Source of the DNA: DASRIA01 sp963724065
GTDB lineage: Bacteria > Actinomycetota > Thermoleophilia > Solirubrobacterales > JBBDJG01
Direction of reading: 5' to 3'
Length of the DNA: 64,000 nucleotides
NCBI GenBank assembly: GCA_963724065.1
Contig: CAVRTB010000001.1
Coordinates: forward strand, 124,001-188,000
Part shown: positions 17,115 through 24,797 of the stretch, one piece after another
Layout: each line of letters opens with the position of its first letter
How positions within the stretch are numbered: the stretch's first letter is position 1
The notes under the pieces: model-generated
Told to the model about the DNA's origin: nothing
The model's input: only the letters and a program-made list of their open reading frames with translations
Database searches by the model: none
Program-made: the position numbers and the translations under genes

Positions 17115-18635
17115 CTAGGGCCCGTAGTCCTTCTTGATCCTGGCGGCGAAGCCCGAGTTCGGCTCGGCCACGTAGGGGAACGTGCTCAGGAACGGCTTGT
17201 CGTTCATGGGCACGTTGTCGCCCAGGTCCGTCGGGTTCGGGCACTTCGCGGGCGCCTTGCAGGCTTCCGCACCCAGCACCTTCGGGTCGGCGAGCTCGCC
17301 CGCCACGACCTGGATTGCGATGTCGACCACGTCGTCGGTCAGCCTGCGGCCGTTCGGGTAACCGGCGAGGTCGCCCGCAAGGGCCCCGAGGGGCTTGGGG
17401 TCGGCCGCCGGGGGAACGCCGAGGTTGAGCTTGATCGTGTCGACCGGCTTCGCCTTCTTCGGGTCGGAGCCGTGCTGGTTCAGGCCGGGGAGCCCCTGGA
17501 GCACTGCCTGGACGATGTCCAGGCGGTTGGTCTCGGGTGCGCCGACGTTGAACAGCAGGTTGAGCACAGCCGCGAGCTCCGGCTTGACCACGAAGCCGCC
17601 GTACAGCTCGGCGTCACGGTCGGGAGTCGTGCGGTTGAACTGGTCCTTCTTGTTGACCGGGATGATGACCTCGTTCACGAGCGGGTTCCCGAGGCGGGAG
17701 ACCTGCACGTAGTCGTCGCCGTCATCACGGTTGGTGGAGGCCAGCACCGAGACGCGCTTGCGCTCGGTCGAGGCCCAAACACCGACGACGGCGTTCTTGT
17801 CCTTTGCGGAGTCGACCTCGTCGCCGTCCTTGGTGACCTTCTCCTCGGGCACCTGGAGGACGATCGAGTGGACTCCGTAGCCGGCGAGGTCGTCGACGCC
17901 CTTGCCGGCGCGTCCCTCGAGGTTGATCCCGTCGAACGTCATTCCGAGGTCCACGAAGAACGGGTCGTCACGCTGGCCGGCGAACACCTTGCCGCCACCG
18001 GGGAGATCCGTGATCGCCTGGTTGGCGACCTTCGTGTAGTCCGGGATCGTCTTCGGCCCAACGTTGTTGGGCGCGACCGGGATGTTGCGGGCAACCGTGC
18101 GCACGCTGCGCAGCACGCGCTTCGAGCGGTGCTTGCCCCTGGACTTCTTGTGCTTGCGCGAGTGCTTCTTCCCCTTCTTTCCCTTCTTCGAGGAATGAGC
18201 GCTCCGCGCGTACCCGTAGCTCAGCCGTTCCACGTCGTAGAACTGCTTTTGGAGCAGCTTCGGGTCATCGATCGACGACACGCCCGGGAGCGCGTACAGG
18301 AACGAGCTTCCGCCGTTCTCGTACTTGTCCCGGAACTTGAACCGGTAGCGGACGTCGTACTTGCCGTCCCCGGTGTTGTCGACGTTGATGTAGTACCGCG
18401 CCTTCTGGTCGAACCTATAGAAGTTCGGGCCACCGGCTGGGTCCTCGAATGGCACCCAGTTGGCGACGACAGTCAGCGAGTCCTGCGCGTCTTTCGCCGT
18501 ATAGGCGTAGACGTCCGTGTCGTCAGCCGTCGGGTCAATCGATGTGAGCGGTGCCTCTCTATGGCTCGAGCCAATGCTGAGCGGCACGGCTACAACGATT
18601 GCCACCAACGCGGCGACGATCGAGAGCCTCTTCAT
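17115..18635 (-). CDS. Secreted DUF4331 family protein
   Basis: A 506-residue exported protein. AAAGGAGG four bases before ATG 18635 fixes the start; the signal peptide (MKRLSIVAALVAIVVAVPLS) leads directly into SSHREAP, the hallmark opening of DUF4331. Other family features follow: DDTDVYAY, NFYRFDQKARYYINVDNTGDGK, RDDPFFVDLG, LAGYGVHSIVLQVP and GRRLTDDVVDIA. A strongly basic insertion rich in Lys, Ser and His interrupts the domain around residues 126-150. The function of the family is unknown. Here it is co-transcribed with the TPR gene and divergent from an ECF sigma/anti-sigma pair under an identical promoter, implying membership of that regulon. Confidence 0.88.
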   Translation of the reverse strand: MKRLSIVAALVAIVVAVPLSIGSSHREAPLTSIDPTADDTDVYAYTAKDAQDSLTVVANWVPFEDPAGGPNFYRFDQKARYYINVDNTGDGKYDVRYRFKFRDKYENGGSSFLYALPGVSSIDDPKLLQKQFYDVERLSYGYARSAHSSKKGKKGKKHSRKHKKSRGKHRSKRVLRSVRTVARNIPVAPNNVGPKTIPDYTKVANQAITDLPGGGKVFAGQRDDPFFVDLGMTFDGINLEGRAGKGVDDLAGYGVHSIVLQVPEEKVTKDGDEVDSAKDKNAVVGVWASTERKRVSVLASTNRDDGDDYVQVSRLGNPLVNEVIIPVNKKDQFNRTTPDRDAELYGGFVVKPELAAVLNLLFNVGAPETNRLDIVQAVLQGLPGLNQHGSDPKKAKPVDTIKLNLGVPPAADPKPLGALAGDLAGYPNGRRLTDDVVDIAIQVVAGELADPKVLGAEACKAPAKCPNPTDLGDNVPMNDKPFLSTFPYVAEPNSGFAARIKKDYGP

Positions 18636-18707
18636 CCGTCCTCCTTTGAACTTCCATGGCTTGCGACGGGCGGCGCCTCCCGGCTCCTCCGTCCTCAGCA
18701 AGCCCTT

Positions 18708-18733
18708 TACGTGGGCCCCTCCCAGGTGGATCA
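18708..18733 (-). promoter_or_regulatory. ECF-type promoter for DUF4331-TPR operon
   Basis: On the minus strand TGATCCAC (18733-18726), 12 bases, then CACGTA (18713-18708). The same bipartite sequence with the same spacing occurs on the plus strand in front of the sigma gene. It lies about 73 bases from the DUF4331 start, leaving room for a leader. The match suggests recognition by the ECF factor encoded at 18797-19390. Confidence 0.6.
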
Positions 18734-18750
18734 CCCGTCCGTCGATAGGC

Positions 18751-18776
18751 TGATCCACGCAGGCAAAGGTCACGTA
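18751..18776 (+). promoter_or_regulatory. ECF-type promoter for sigma/anti-sigma operon
   Basis: TGATCCAC (18751-18758), 12 bases, CACGTA (18771-18776), identical in both boxes and spacing to the divergent promoter at 18708-18733. Transcription would start near 18783. This predicts autoregulation of the sigma factor. Confidence 0.6.
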
Positions 18777-18796
18777 GTCATGGAGGTCTATAGGTA

Positions 18797-19390
18797 GTGC
18801 CCACGGGAAGGCCGAGATTGGATGTCGATTCATTACAAAGGCTCGCTGACGAAGACCTCATGCCGCTCGTCGAGCGCAAGGAGCCCGCTGCGTTCGAAAT
18901 CGTCTACGACCGCCATGGCGGCGCGGCCTACTCGCTCGCGTATCGGATCGTGGGCAACCCCAACTCCGCCGAGGACGTCACGCAGGAGGCCTTCCTGTCG
19001 GTGTGGCGCAGCGGCGCGCGCTTCGACCGCACGCGCGGCAGCGTGCGGACATGGCTGCTCGGCGTGGTGCGCAACCGCGCGATCGACGTGCTGCGCCGCG
19101 ACTCAGGCCGCGCGCCGGCGGTCAGCCTCGACCTCGAGACGGTCCCCGAGCAGGAGTCGCAATGGGAGCGCACCGACGCGGAGGCGCTGCGCAACGAGGC
19201 GGCGCGGGAGGTGCGCGGCGTGTTGAGCGACCTCCCGACGGATCAGCTTCAGGTGGTGCAGCTGGCATATTTCGGGGGTCTCACCCATTCGGAGATCTCG
19301 GAGGTATTGGACATGCCGCTCGGCACCGTGAAGGGTCGGATGAGACTTGCGATGGACAAGCTGCGGGCACAGCTCGCAGAGGGCCTATGA
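18797..19390 (+). CDS. ECF RNA polymerase sigma factor (SigK-like)
   Basis: A 197-residue ECF sigma factor. Sigma-2 spans about 25-95 (YDRHGGAAYSLAYRIVGNPNSAEDVTQEAFLSVWR) and sigma-4 about 135-190 (LSDLPTDQLQVVQLAYFGGLTHSEISEVLDMPLGTVKGRMRLAMDKLR). The linker is short, as usual. Its stop overlaps the start of a zinc-finger anti-sigma gene with an RskA-like C-terminus, so it resembles the SigK/RskA type. GTG at 18797 gives the longest form; TTG 18818 has a better ribosome site (GGAAGG six bases upstream) and more space after the predicted promoter. The divergent DUF4331/TPR operon is its most likely target. Confidence 0.87.
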   Translation: MPTGRPRLDVDSLQRLADEDLMPLVERKEPAAFEIVYDRHGGAAYSLAYRIVGNPNSAEDVTQEAFLSVWRSGARFDRTRGSVRTWLLGVVRNRAIDVLRRDSGRAPAVSLDLETVPEQESQWERTDAEALRNEAAREVRGVLSDLPTDQLQVVQLAYFGGLTHSEISEVLDMPLGTVKGRMRLAMDKLRAQLAEGL

Positions 19391-20079
19391 ACCAACCCGA
19401 CGACCACACCCACTTCCAGGACGACCTCGCCGCGTATCTGCTCGACGCGCTGACGGGTGACGAGGCGCGCGCCTTCGAGCGCCACCTCGACGGCTGCCCA
19501 CGCTGTCAGGAGCGGTCTCGCTGGTTGCAGGGCTCGGTCGACCTGCTGCCCGCGACGGTCGAGCAGGTGGAGCCCCCGCAGGCGCTGCGCGAGCGGCTGA
19601 TGCGGACCGTGTATGACGAAGCGGCTCCCGCGCCGGCCCCCGCGCCGGCACCGCGCAGGCGCCGGGCATGGCGCGAGCTGCTCGCGATCCCGCGACCCGT
19701 GATCGCAATGGCAGCGGCCGTCGTGGTCGCCGCCGCGATCGGCGGCAACGCGCTCGGCTCCGACGGCGATGGGCAGGAGACGGTGACCGCGCGCGCCGAG
19801 GCGCCCGCGGGAGTCACCGCCACCGTCGAGCGCACCGGCGACGAGGGCATCCTGCGGGTGTCCGGCCTGACGCAGCGCACCGACGGCATCTACGAGGTCT
19901 GGATCGCGCGTGACGGCAACGTCGAGGCCTCCACGCTCTTCCAGGTCCATCGCAACGGCAGCGGCGCCGCCGCGATCCCGCGCGGCCTCGACGATGCCGA
20001 TCAGGTGATGGTCACGTTCGAGCCACGCACCGGCAGCGTGAAGCCCACGCGCGCTCCGATCATCGTCGCGAAGGTCTAG
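19387..20079 (+). CDS. Membrane anti-sigma factor with zinc-finger domain and RskA-like C-terminus
   Basis: A 230-residue anti-sigma factor that should hold the preceding ECF factor inactive at the membrane. The cytoplasmic N-terminus is a ZAS domain (LAAYLLDALTGDEARAFERHL, then the HxxxCxxC signature in HLDGCPRC). A Pro/Ala linker and basic stretch precede one membrane helix (VIAMAAAVVVAAAIGGNAL, about 104-122). The outside part has the RskA signature: GITVTVERTGDEG-like strand, YEVWIARDG and MVTFEPRTGS. It overlaps the sigma stop by four bases (ATGA), starting at 19387. Confidence 0.88.
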   Translation: MNQPDDHTHFQDDLAAYLLDALTGDEARAFERHLDGCPRCQERSRWLQGSVDLLPATVEQVEPPQALRERLMRTVYDEAAPAPAPAPAPRRRRAWRELLAIPRPVIAMAAAVVVAAAIGGNALGSDGDGQETVTARAEAPAGVTATVERTGDEGILRVSGLTQRTDGIYEVWIARDGNVEASTLFQVHRNGSGAAAIPRGLDDADQVMVTFEPRTGSVKPTRAPIIVAKV

Positions 20080-20089
20080 CGGCGCCGGT

Positions 20090-21760
20090 CTAGGCGCCGT
20101 TCACGAACCGCACCGCGAGCAGGGCGAGGTCGTCGGCCTCCTCGCCCTCGAGGCGCAGCGCGATCGCGTTCTCGACGCCGGTGACGATCTCGTTCGCGCT
20201 CTGACCCGCGCAGCGACCAAGGATTCTCGCGAGGCCCTCGGAGCCGAGGCGCCCCCGGCGCGTCTTCGTCTCGGTGGCCCCGTCCGTGTACAGCAGCAGC
20301 GTGTCGCCCGGTTCCATCGTGGCCTCGACCTCATGCAGGTCGGGAGCCGGCACCACCCCCAGCAGCGAGCCGGGCGTGCCGATCGCCTCGACGCGGCCGT
20401 CAGCGCGCAGCACCAGCGGGCTCGGATGTCCGCAGAGGGTGAGCGAGAGGCGCGCCGATCCCTCCCCGCGCTCGACCATGCCGAGCGCGAGCGTGCAGAA
20501 CTGACTCCCGCGGAAGTTGCGCCGCAGCGCGTCGTTGACCGTCTCGAGCATCTCGGCGGAGCCGCGATGCTGCAGGGCGGCCGCGCGCAGCGTGTGGCGC
20601 GCAAGTGCCGTGACCGCGGCCGCCTCCACGCCCTTGCCGCAGACGTCGGCGATCGCGACTCCCCAGCTTCCGCAACATGTCTCGAACACGTCGTAGAAGT
20701 CGCCGCCGACCTCGGTGCCGCCGATCGCCGGCCGGTACACCGCCGCGAGGTCGAATCCCTCGACGCTCGGCAGCGCGGCGGGGAGGAGGCTCCGCTGGAG
20801 CGTCTCGGCGATGTACGTTCGCTCGGAGAACAGACGCGCGTTCTCGATCGCGGTCGAGGCGCGCCGCGCCAGCTCCTGGACGAGCGCGACCTCGCGCCGG
20901 CCGAACTCTCCTCGCCCACTGAGCTGCGCGATCGACAGGGTGCCGAGCAGGCGCTCCCCCGACCTGATCGGCGCGACCATCACGAGTTTGCCCGGGAACC
21001 GGCGCAGGTCGTCGCGGTGCTCGTCACTGCCCGCCCACGGTGCGCGGTCCTCGTCCTCGATCCGGTCCGGCAGCTGCGCCTCGCCCGATCGCATCGCCCG
21101 CGCGATCGGGTGCTCGCCCGCGGGATCGATCGGATGGCGCTGGAGCCGCATGAACGCATCCCGCAGGGCGTCGTCGGTGGCCGCCAGCGCAAAGCGCTCG
21201 ATCGTGCCGTCGTCGCGGCGCACGTCGACCATGCAGCCGTCGCCGATGAAGGGAACGGCGAGCTCCGCGAGCTGCTGGAGCGTCACCGGGAGCTCCAGCG
21301 ACGAGTCGAGGATCGCGCTTGCCCGCGCGAGATACCCGAGCTCCTCCTCGTTGCGCCGGCGCTCGGCATCGCGGCGGCGCTCCTCGGTGACGTCGCTGGA
21401 GAAGCCGACCATCGCCACCAGCTCACCGGGCGTGTCGTAGACCGGCACGATGCGGGCATGCACCGTGCGCGCCGACCCGTCGCGGTGGCGCACCGGGAAC
21501 TCGCCCGTCCACGTCTCGCCCCTGCCCACCTGGTCGAGCACGGCCCTCGAGAGGCGCACGTCCCTGGGGGCGATCGCGAGATCCTGGAGCCCGCGGCCGA
21601 CGGCTTCGCCGGCGGGCCATCCGTAGATGCGCTCGGCCTCGCGATTCCAGCGCAGGACGACTCCGTCCGGATCGACGGCGATCACCGCCACGCCGACCTC
21701 CTCGACGAGCCAGCTGTCCAGTCCTTGCGACACGATCCCGATGCTCTGCGCTGCGGTCAC
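20090..21760 (-). CDS. PAS-GAF-PP2C (SpoIIE-type) serine phosphatase
   Basis: A 556-residue soluble signalling phosphatase, presumably dephosphorylating a STAS anti-sigma antagonist in a partner-switching cascade. Order: PAS at about 20-130 (LRWNREAERIYGWPAGEAVG, RHRDGSARTVHA), GAF at about 150-310 (VPFIGDGCMVDV, IENARLFSERTYIAETLQ), and PP2C/SpoIIE at about 325-550 (GGTEVGGDFYDVF, ADVCGKGVEAA, CGHPSPLVL, LLLYTDGATE, EADDLALLAVRF). The Asp residues in GGDFYD, DVCGKG, YTDG and ADDLAL are the metal ligands. Start GTG 21760. The nearest STAS/kinase pair is at 45.4-46.4 kb; a link is plausible but unproven. Confidence 0.88.
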   Translation of the reverse strand: MTAAQSIGIVSQGLDSWLVEEVGVAVIAVDPDGVVLRWNREAERIYGWPAGEAVGRGLQDLAIAPRDVRLSRAVLDQVGRGETWTGEFPVRHRDGSARTVHARIVPVYDTPGELVAMVGFSSDVTEERRRDAERRRNEEELGYLARASAILDSSLELPVTLQQLAELAVPFIGDGCMVDVRRDDGTIERFALAATDDALRDAFMRLQRHPIDPAGEHPIARAMRSGEAQLPDRIEDEDRAPWAGSDEHRDDLRRFPGKLVMVAPIRSGERLLGTLSIAQLSGRGEFGRREVALVQELARRASTAIENARLFSERTYIAETLQRSLLPAALPSVEGFDLAAVYRPAIGGTEVGGDFYDVFETCCGSWGVAIADVCGKGVEAAAVTALARHTLRAAALQHRGSAEMLETVNDALRRNFRGSQFCTLALGMVERGEGSARLSLTLCGHPSPLVLRADGRVEAIGTPGSLLGVVPAPDLHEVEATMEPGDTLLLYTDGATETKTRRGRLGSEGLARILGRCAGQSANEIVTGVENAIALRLEGEEADDLALLAVRFVNGA

Positions 21761-21822
21761 TCTCTACCCCCGGGTTTGACCCTATCCGCAGTAAGGAGTC
21801 GCTGCGGCCATATCATGAGCGG

Positions 21823-22272
21823 GTGGCAGGTCAGGCCCAGGCTGACGGCAGCGACTCGCCGGCTGCGCTCGGACAAGCGATCGAGCGCTACAACGGCGCC
21901 TGGAACGACCACGACGCCGACGCGATCATGAGGATGCACGCGCCCGGCATGGTCTTCCACAACCACACGGCCGGGGAGCGCGTTGAGGGGGAGGAGGTGC
22001 GCGGCCACCTCCAGTCGATCTTCGGGACCTGGCCCGACCTGCGCTTCGAGACGCGTCGCCTGTACGTCCGCGACGGCCTGGTCGTGCAGGAATGGACGGC
22101 GACCGCGACCCATACGAGCACGATGCGCCGCGGCGAGATCGTCGCGGAGCCGACCGGTGCCGAGGTCAGGTGGGACGGGATGGACGTGATCCCCTTCGAG
22201 GACGGCCTCGTGAAGCGCAAGGACGTCTACTCGGACTCGGTCTCGATCCTGCGCCAGCTCGGGTTGCTCTAG
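21823..22272 (+). CDS. NTF2-like/SnoaL-type protein (ester cyclase family)
   Basis: A 149-residue small alpha+beta-barrel protein of the SnoaL/NTF2 superfamily: AIERYNGAWNDHDADAIMRMHAPGMVFHNH, GHLQSIFGTWPDLRFE, VVQEWTATATHTS, WDGMDVIPFEDGLVKRKDVYSD. The H/D pairs are typical of polyketide-cyclase-like members, but many of these proteins have no known substrate. Start GTG 21823, 62 bases from the divergent phosphatase gene. It converges with the DNA ligase gene over a shared terminator. Confidence 0.78.
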   Translation: MAGQAQADGSDSPAALGQAIERYNGAWNDHDADAIMRMHAPGMVFHNHTAGERVEGEEVRGHLQSIFGTWPDLRFETRRLYVRDGLVVQEWTATATHTSTMRRGEIVAEPTGAEVRWDGMDVIPFEDGLVKRKDVYSDSVSILRQLGLL

Positions 22273-22332
22273 GCGTGGTCCGGTGGCCAAAAGGGAAGGG
22301 TGCCCCGGCCAAGCATGCCCTCCCGCCGCCGC

Positions 22333-22361
22333 CCGGGATTCCGCCGGCTAAGGAATCCCGG
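22333..22361. terminator. Bidirectional terminator between convergent genes
   Basis: CCGGGATTCC (22333-22342) and GGAATCCCGG (22352-22361) form a perfect 10-bp stem with a 9-base loop, exactly filling the space before the ligase stop codon at 22363. No clear U-tract is seen on either side. Confidence 0.55.
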
Positions 22362-22362
22362 C

Positions 22363-23304
22363 CTACTGTCCGAGCTGGTCGACGGTGCACTCGCGCGGGT
22401 CCTTGTCCTCGCGCCAGTGCTTGAGCTTCGCGCCGTGGCGGATCCGGCGCCCGCTGACGTGGTCGAACGTCACCTCCGCGACGAGCTCCGGCCGCACCGA
22501 TCGCCACTCGAGCTCGCGGCCGGCGTCCCAGCGGCTCGGGTCGCCCGACCCGCGCTCGCCGGTCTCGTATGGCGCGAGGAACGCGGGCAGCTCGCGCTTC
22601 TCCTTGGCCTTGAAGCCGGAGGTGTGGCCGACGACCTGTAGGTCGCCCTGCTCGTCATAGAGGCCGAGGATCAGGGAGCCGAGCGTGCCCTCCTCCTTGC
22701 CGGGGCGCCACCCGACGATCACGGCGTCGATCGTGCGGACGCGCTTCACCTTCACCATGCCCTTCCGCTCGCCCGGCCGGTACGGGGCGTCGAGCTGCTT
22801 CGCGATCACCCCCTCCGCGCCCTGGAGCCACGGCTCCGCCTCGGCCCTGTCACGGGTCCACGGCGTGAGGTCGAGCGGCTTGCTCACGAGGGCCTCGAGA
22901 CGCTCGCGACGCTGCGCGAACGGCTCGTCGAGGAGCGACTCACCGTCGAGCGCCAGCACGTCGAACGCGACGAAGCGCACCGGCGTCTCCTCCGCGAGCC
23001 TGCGGATTCGCGACTCGGCGGGGTGGATGCGCTGCTGGAGCGTCTCGAACTCTTGTCCGCCGTCGGGGGACAGGATCACAAGCTCGCCGTCGAGTACGTA
23101 GTCGCCGGGCGGGAACTCCAGCTCGGGGAAGTAGCGCCCCAGCGGCTTGCCGTTTCGCGACTGGAGGTAGCTCTGATCCCCGTCTACAAAGGCGATTGCG
23201 CGGAAGCCGTCCCATTTCGGCTCGTACGACCATTCATCGCCCTCGGGGAGGGACACGCGCGAAAGGGCGAGCTGCGGCATGACTGGCGGGGACAGCGCGG
23301 GCAC
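22363..23304 (-). CDS. ligC: ATP-dependent DNA ligase (LigC type)
   Basis: A minimal ATP-dependent DNA ligase of the mycobacterial LigC kind, sealing nicks during repair; the chromosomal ligase is normally the NAD-dependent LigA. The 313-residue form from GTG 23304 has motif I EPKWDGFR (adenylated Lys30), LDGE, motif III FVAFDVL, motif IV EGVIAK, motif V VKVKR, and an OB-fold domain (VGWRPGKEEGTLGSLILGLYD, GRRIRHGAKLKHW). GTG 23304 is preferred because the N-terminus (VPALSPPVMPQLA) fits this class; TTG 23358 and ATG 23280 are open. The divergent neighbour is a sigma factor. Confidence 0.85.
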   Translation of the reverse strand: MPALSPPVMPQLALSRVSLPEGDEWSYEPKWDGFRAIAFVDGDQSYLQSRNGKPLGRYFPELEFPPGDYVLDGELVILSPDGGQEFETLQQRIHPAESRIRRLAEETPVRFVAFDVLALDGESLLDEPFAQRRERLEALVSKPLDLTPWTRDRAEAEPWLQGAEGVIAKQLDAPYRPGERKGMVKVKRVRTIDAVIVGWRPGKEEGTLGSLILGLYDEQGDLQVVGHTSGFKAKEKRELPAFLAPYETGERGSGDPSRWDAGRELEWRSVRPELVAEVTFDHVSGRRIRHGAKLKHWREDKDPRECTVDQLGQ

Positions 23305-23369
23305 CGCCCCATGGTATTGAGCGGCGAAGTCCCTGTTTCGCTCGTTGAGCACGGGCAATACAAAGGTCT

Positions 23370-24212
23370 GTGGCCTACGCCCCTGCGCTCGAACCCGATT
23401 CCCTCCAGCTCTTCCTCGGCGAGGCGAGCCGCCACCGCCTGCTCACCGCCAGCGAGGAGGTCGAGCTGGCCCAGCGCCTCGAGCGCGGCGACTTCGAGGC
23501 GAAGGAGCGGATGGTCAATTCGAACCTGCGGCTCGTCGTCTCGATCGCGAAGCACTATCGCGGTCAGGACGTGCCGCTCGTCGACCTCGCGCAGGAGGGA
23601 ATCCTCGGCCTGATCCGCGCCGTCGAGAAGTTCGACTGGCGCCGCGGCCTCAAGTTCTCGACCTACGCGACGCCCTGGATCCGGCAGGCGATCGAGCGTG
23701 GCATCGCCTACAAGGCGCGCACGATCCGGATCCCGGTGCACGTGCTCCAGCGTGAGCGCAAGATCAAGCGCACCGTGCCGGAACTGACGGCGCGCTTCGG
23801 GCGGGAGCCGACGGATGAGGAGGTCGCGTCCGAGGTCGAGCTGCCGGCGCACCAGGTCCGCGAGGTGCGCGAGGCTGCGCGCACGGTGACCAGCCTCGAT
23901 CGGCCCGTCGGCGACGAGCAAGGCGTGTCGCTCGGCGAGCTGGTCCCGAGCGACCACGAGGAGCCGGGCGAGGAGGTCGACCGCGAGACGCGCGAGGAGA
24001 TCGTGCAGCGCGCGGTTTCGGAGCTGCCGGCCCACGAGCGCGAGATCCTGCGCCGCCGCTACGGCCTTACGCACGACCGCCGGCCGCAGACCGTCGAGCA
24101 GGTGGTGCGCAGCCTCGGGGTGTCGCGCGCCGAGGTGCGCCAGCTCGAGCACTGCGCGCTCGAGCGGCTTGCTCACGCGCAGGAGCTCGCGGCCGTGCGC
24201 GAAGTGGCCTGA
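23370..24212 (+). CDS. Sigma-70 family factor, RpoD/SigB-like without region 1.1
   Basis: A 280-residue group-2/3 sigma factor. Region 1.2 (DSLQLFLGEASRHRLLTASEEVELAQRLERGD), region 2 (NLRLVVSIAKHYRG, QEGILGLIRAVEKFDWRRGLKFSTYATPWIRQAI), region 3 and region 4 (LPAHEREILRRRYGL, TVEQVVRSLGVSRAEVRQLE) are present; region 1.1 is absent. Region 2.4 nearly matches the principal sigma at 25979, so promoters may overlap. Start GTG 23370 with AAAGG upstream. It lies 21 bases before pgsA and could be co-transcribed with it. Likely a stationary-phase or stress alternative sigma. Confidence 0.86.
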   Translation: MAYAPALEPDSLQLFLGEASRHRLLTASEEVELAQRLERGDFEAKERMVNSNLRLVVSIAKHYRGQDVPLVDLAQEGILGLIRAVEKFDWRRGLKFSTYATPWIRQAIERGIAYKARTIRIPVHVLQRERKIKRTVPELTARFGREPTDEEVASEVELPAHQVREVREAARTVTSLDRPVGDEQGVSLGELVPSDHEEPGEEVDRETREEIVQRAVSELPAHEREILRRRYGLTHDRRPQTVEQVVRSLGVSRAEVRQLEHCALERLAHAQELAAVREVA

Positions 24213-24233
24213 CGGTACTCTCGAGGAGCGCTC

Positions 24234-24797
24234 GTGCTCCCGCTGACCGTCCCCAACATCCTCACCTTGCTGCGGATCGTCCTGGTCCCGGTGATCGTCG
24301 TCGCCCTGCTCGAGGAGACGCCCAACGCCGACACTGTTGCGGCCGTCGTCTTCGCGTTCGCGGCGTTCACAGACGGCCTCGACGGCTACATCGCGCGCTC
24401 GCGCGGCAGCATCACGACCTTCGGCAAGCTGATGGACCCGCTCGCCGACAAGCTGCTGATCATCGCGCCCTTGATCTCGCTCGTTTCGCTCAACCGGATC
24501 GCGCCGTGGATCGCAATGGTGATCATCGCGCGCGAGCTCGCGGTGACGATGCTGCGGATCGTCGCGGTCGAGCGCGGGGTCGTGATTCCCGCATCCGTGC
24601 TCGGCAAGGCCAAGACGATGCTCCAGGTCGCGGCGATCTTCGGCGTGATCGCCTTCCCGGGCTCGGTCGCCGTGGACGCGCTGCTCTACGTGGCGGTCGC
24701 GATCACGGTGGTCTCCGGCGCGGACTACTTCTTCGGCGTGAGGCGGCACCTCGAGCAGGCGCGCCGCGAGGCGTCAGCCAGACGCGGGAGTCTCTAG
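24234..24797 (+). CDS. pgsA: CDP-diacylglycerol-glycerol-3-phosphate 3-phosphatidyltransferase
   Basis: Makes phosphatidylglycerophosphate from CDP-diacylglycerol and glycerol-3-phosphate at the inner membrane. The 187-residue integral protein has about five to six membrane helices and the CDP-alcohol phosphotransferase signature DG-xx-AR-x8-G-xxx-D-xxx-D as DGLDGYIAR, then FGKLMDPLADKL. The N-terminus (LTVPNILTLLRIVLVPVIVV) is typical of PgsA. The last 24 bases overlap the convergent folE2 gene. Confidence 0.87.
   Translation: MLPLTVPNILTLLRIVLVPVIVVALLEETPNADTVAAVVFAFAAFTDGLDGYIARSRGSITTFGKLMDPLADKLLIIAPLISLVSLNRIAPWIAMVIIARELAVTMLRIVAVERGVVIPASVLGKAKTMLQVAAIFGVIAFPGSVAVDALLYVAVAITVVSGADYFFGVRRHLEQARREASARRGSL

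Noticed and set aside
1499..18635. PhoD and DUF4331 both ending in YGP followed by a hairpin
   Set aside because: Three shared residues are too few to claim a sorting signal; noted only as coincidence.
17106..18797. 563-residue plus-strand open frame opposite DUF4331
   Set aside because: Arg/Val/Asp-rich shadow of a well-supported minus-strand gene; no domain and no start context.
20333..21931. 532-residue plus-strand frame opposite the PAS-GAF-PP2C gene
   Set aside because: Shadow frame produced by high third-position GC; the minus-strand product has three clear domains.
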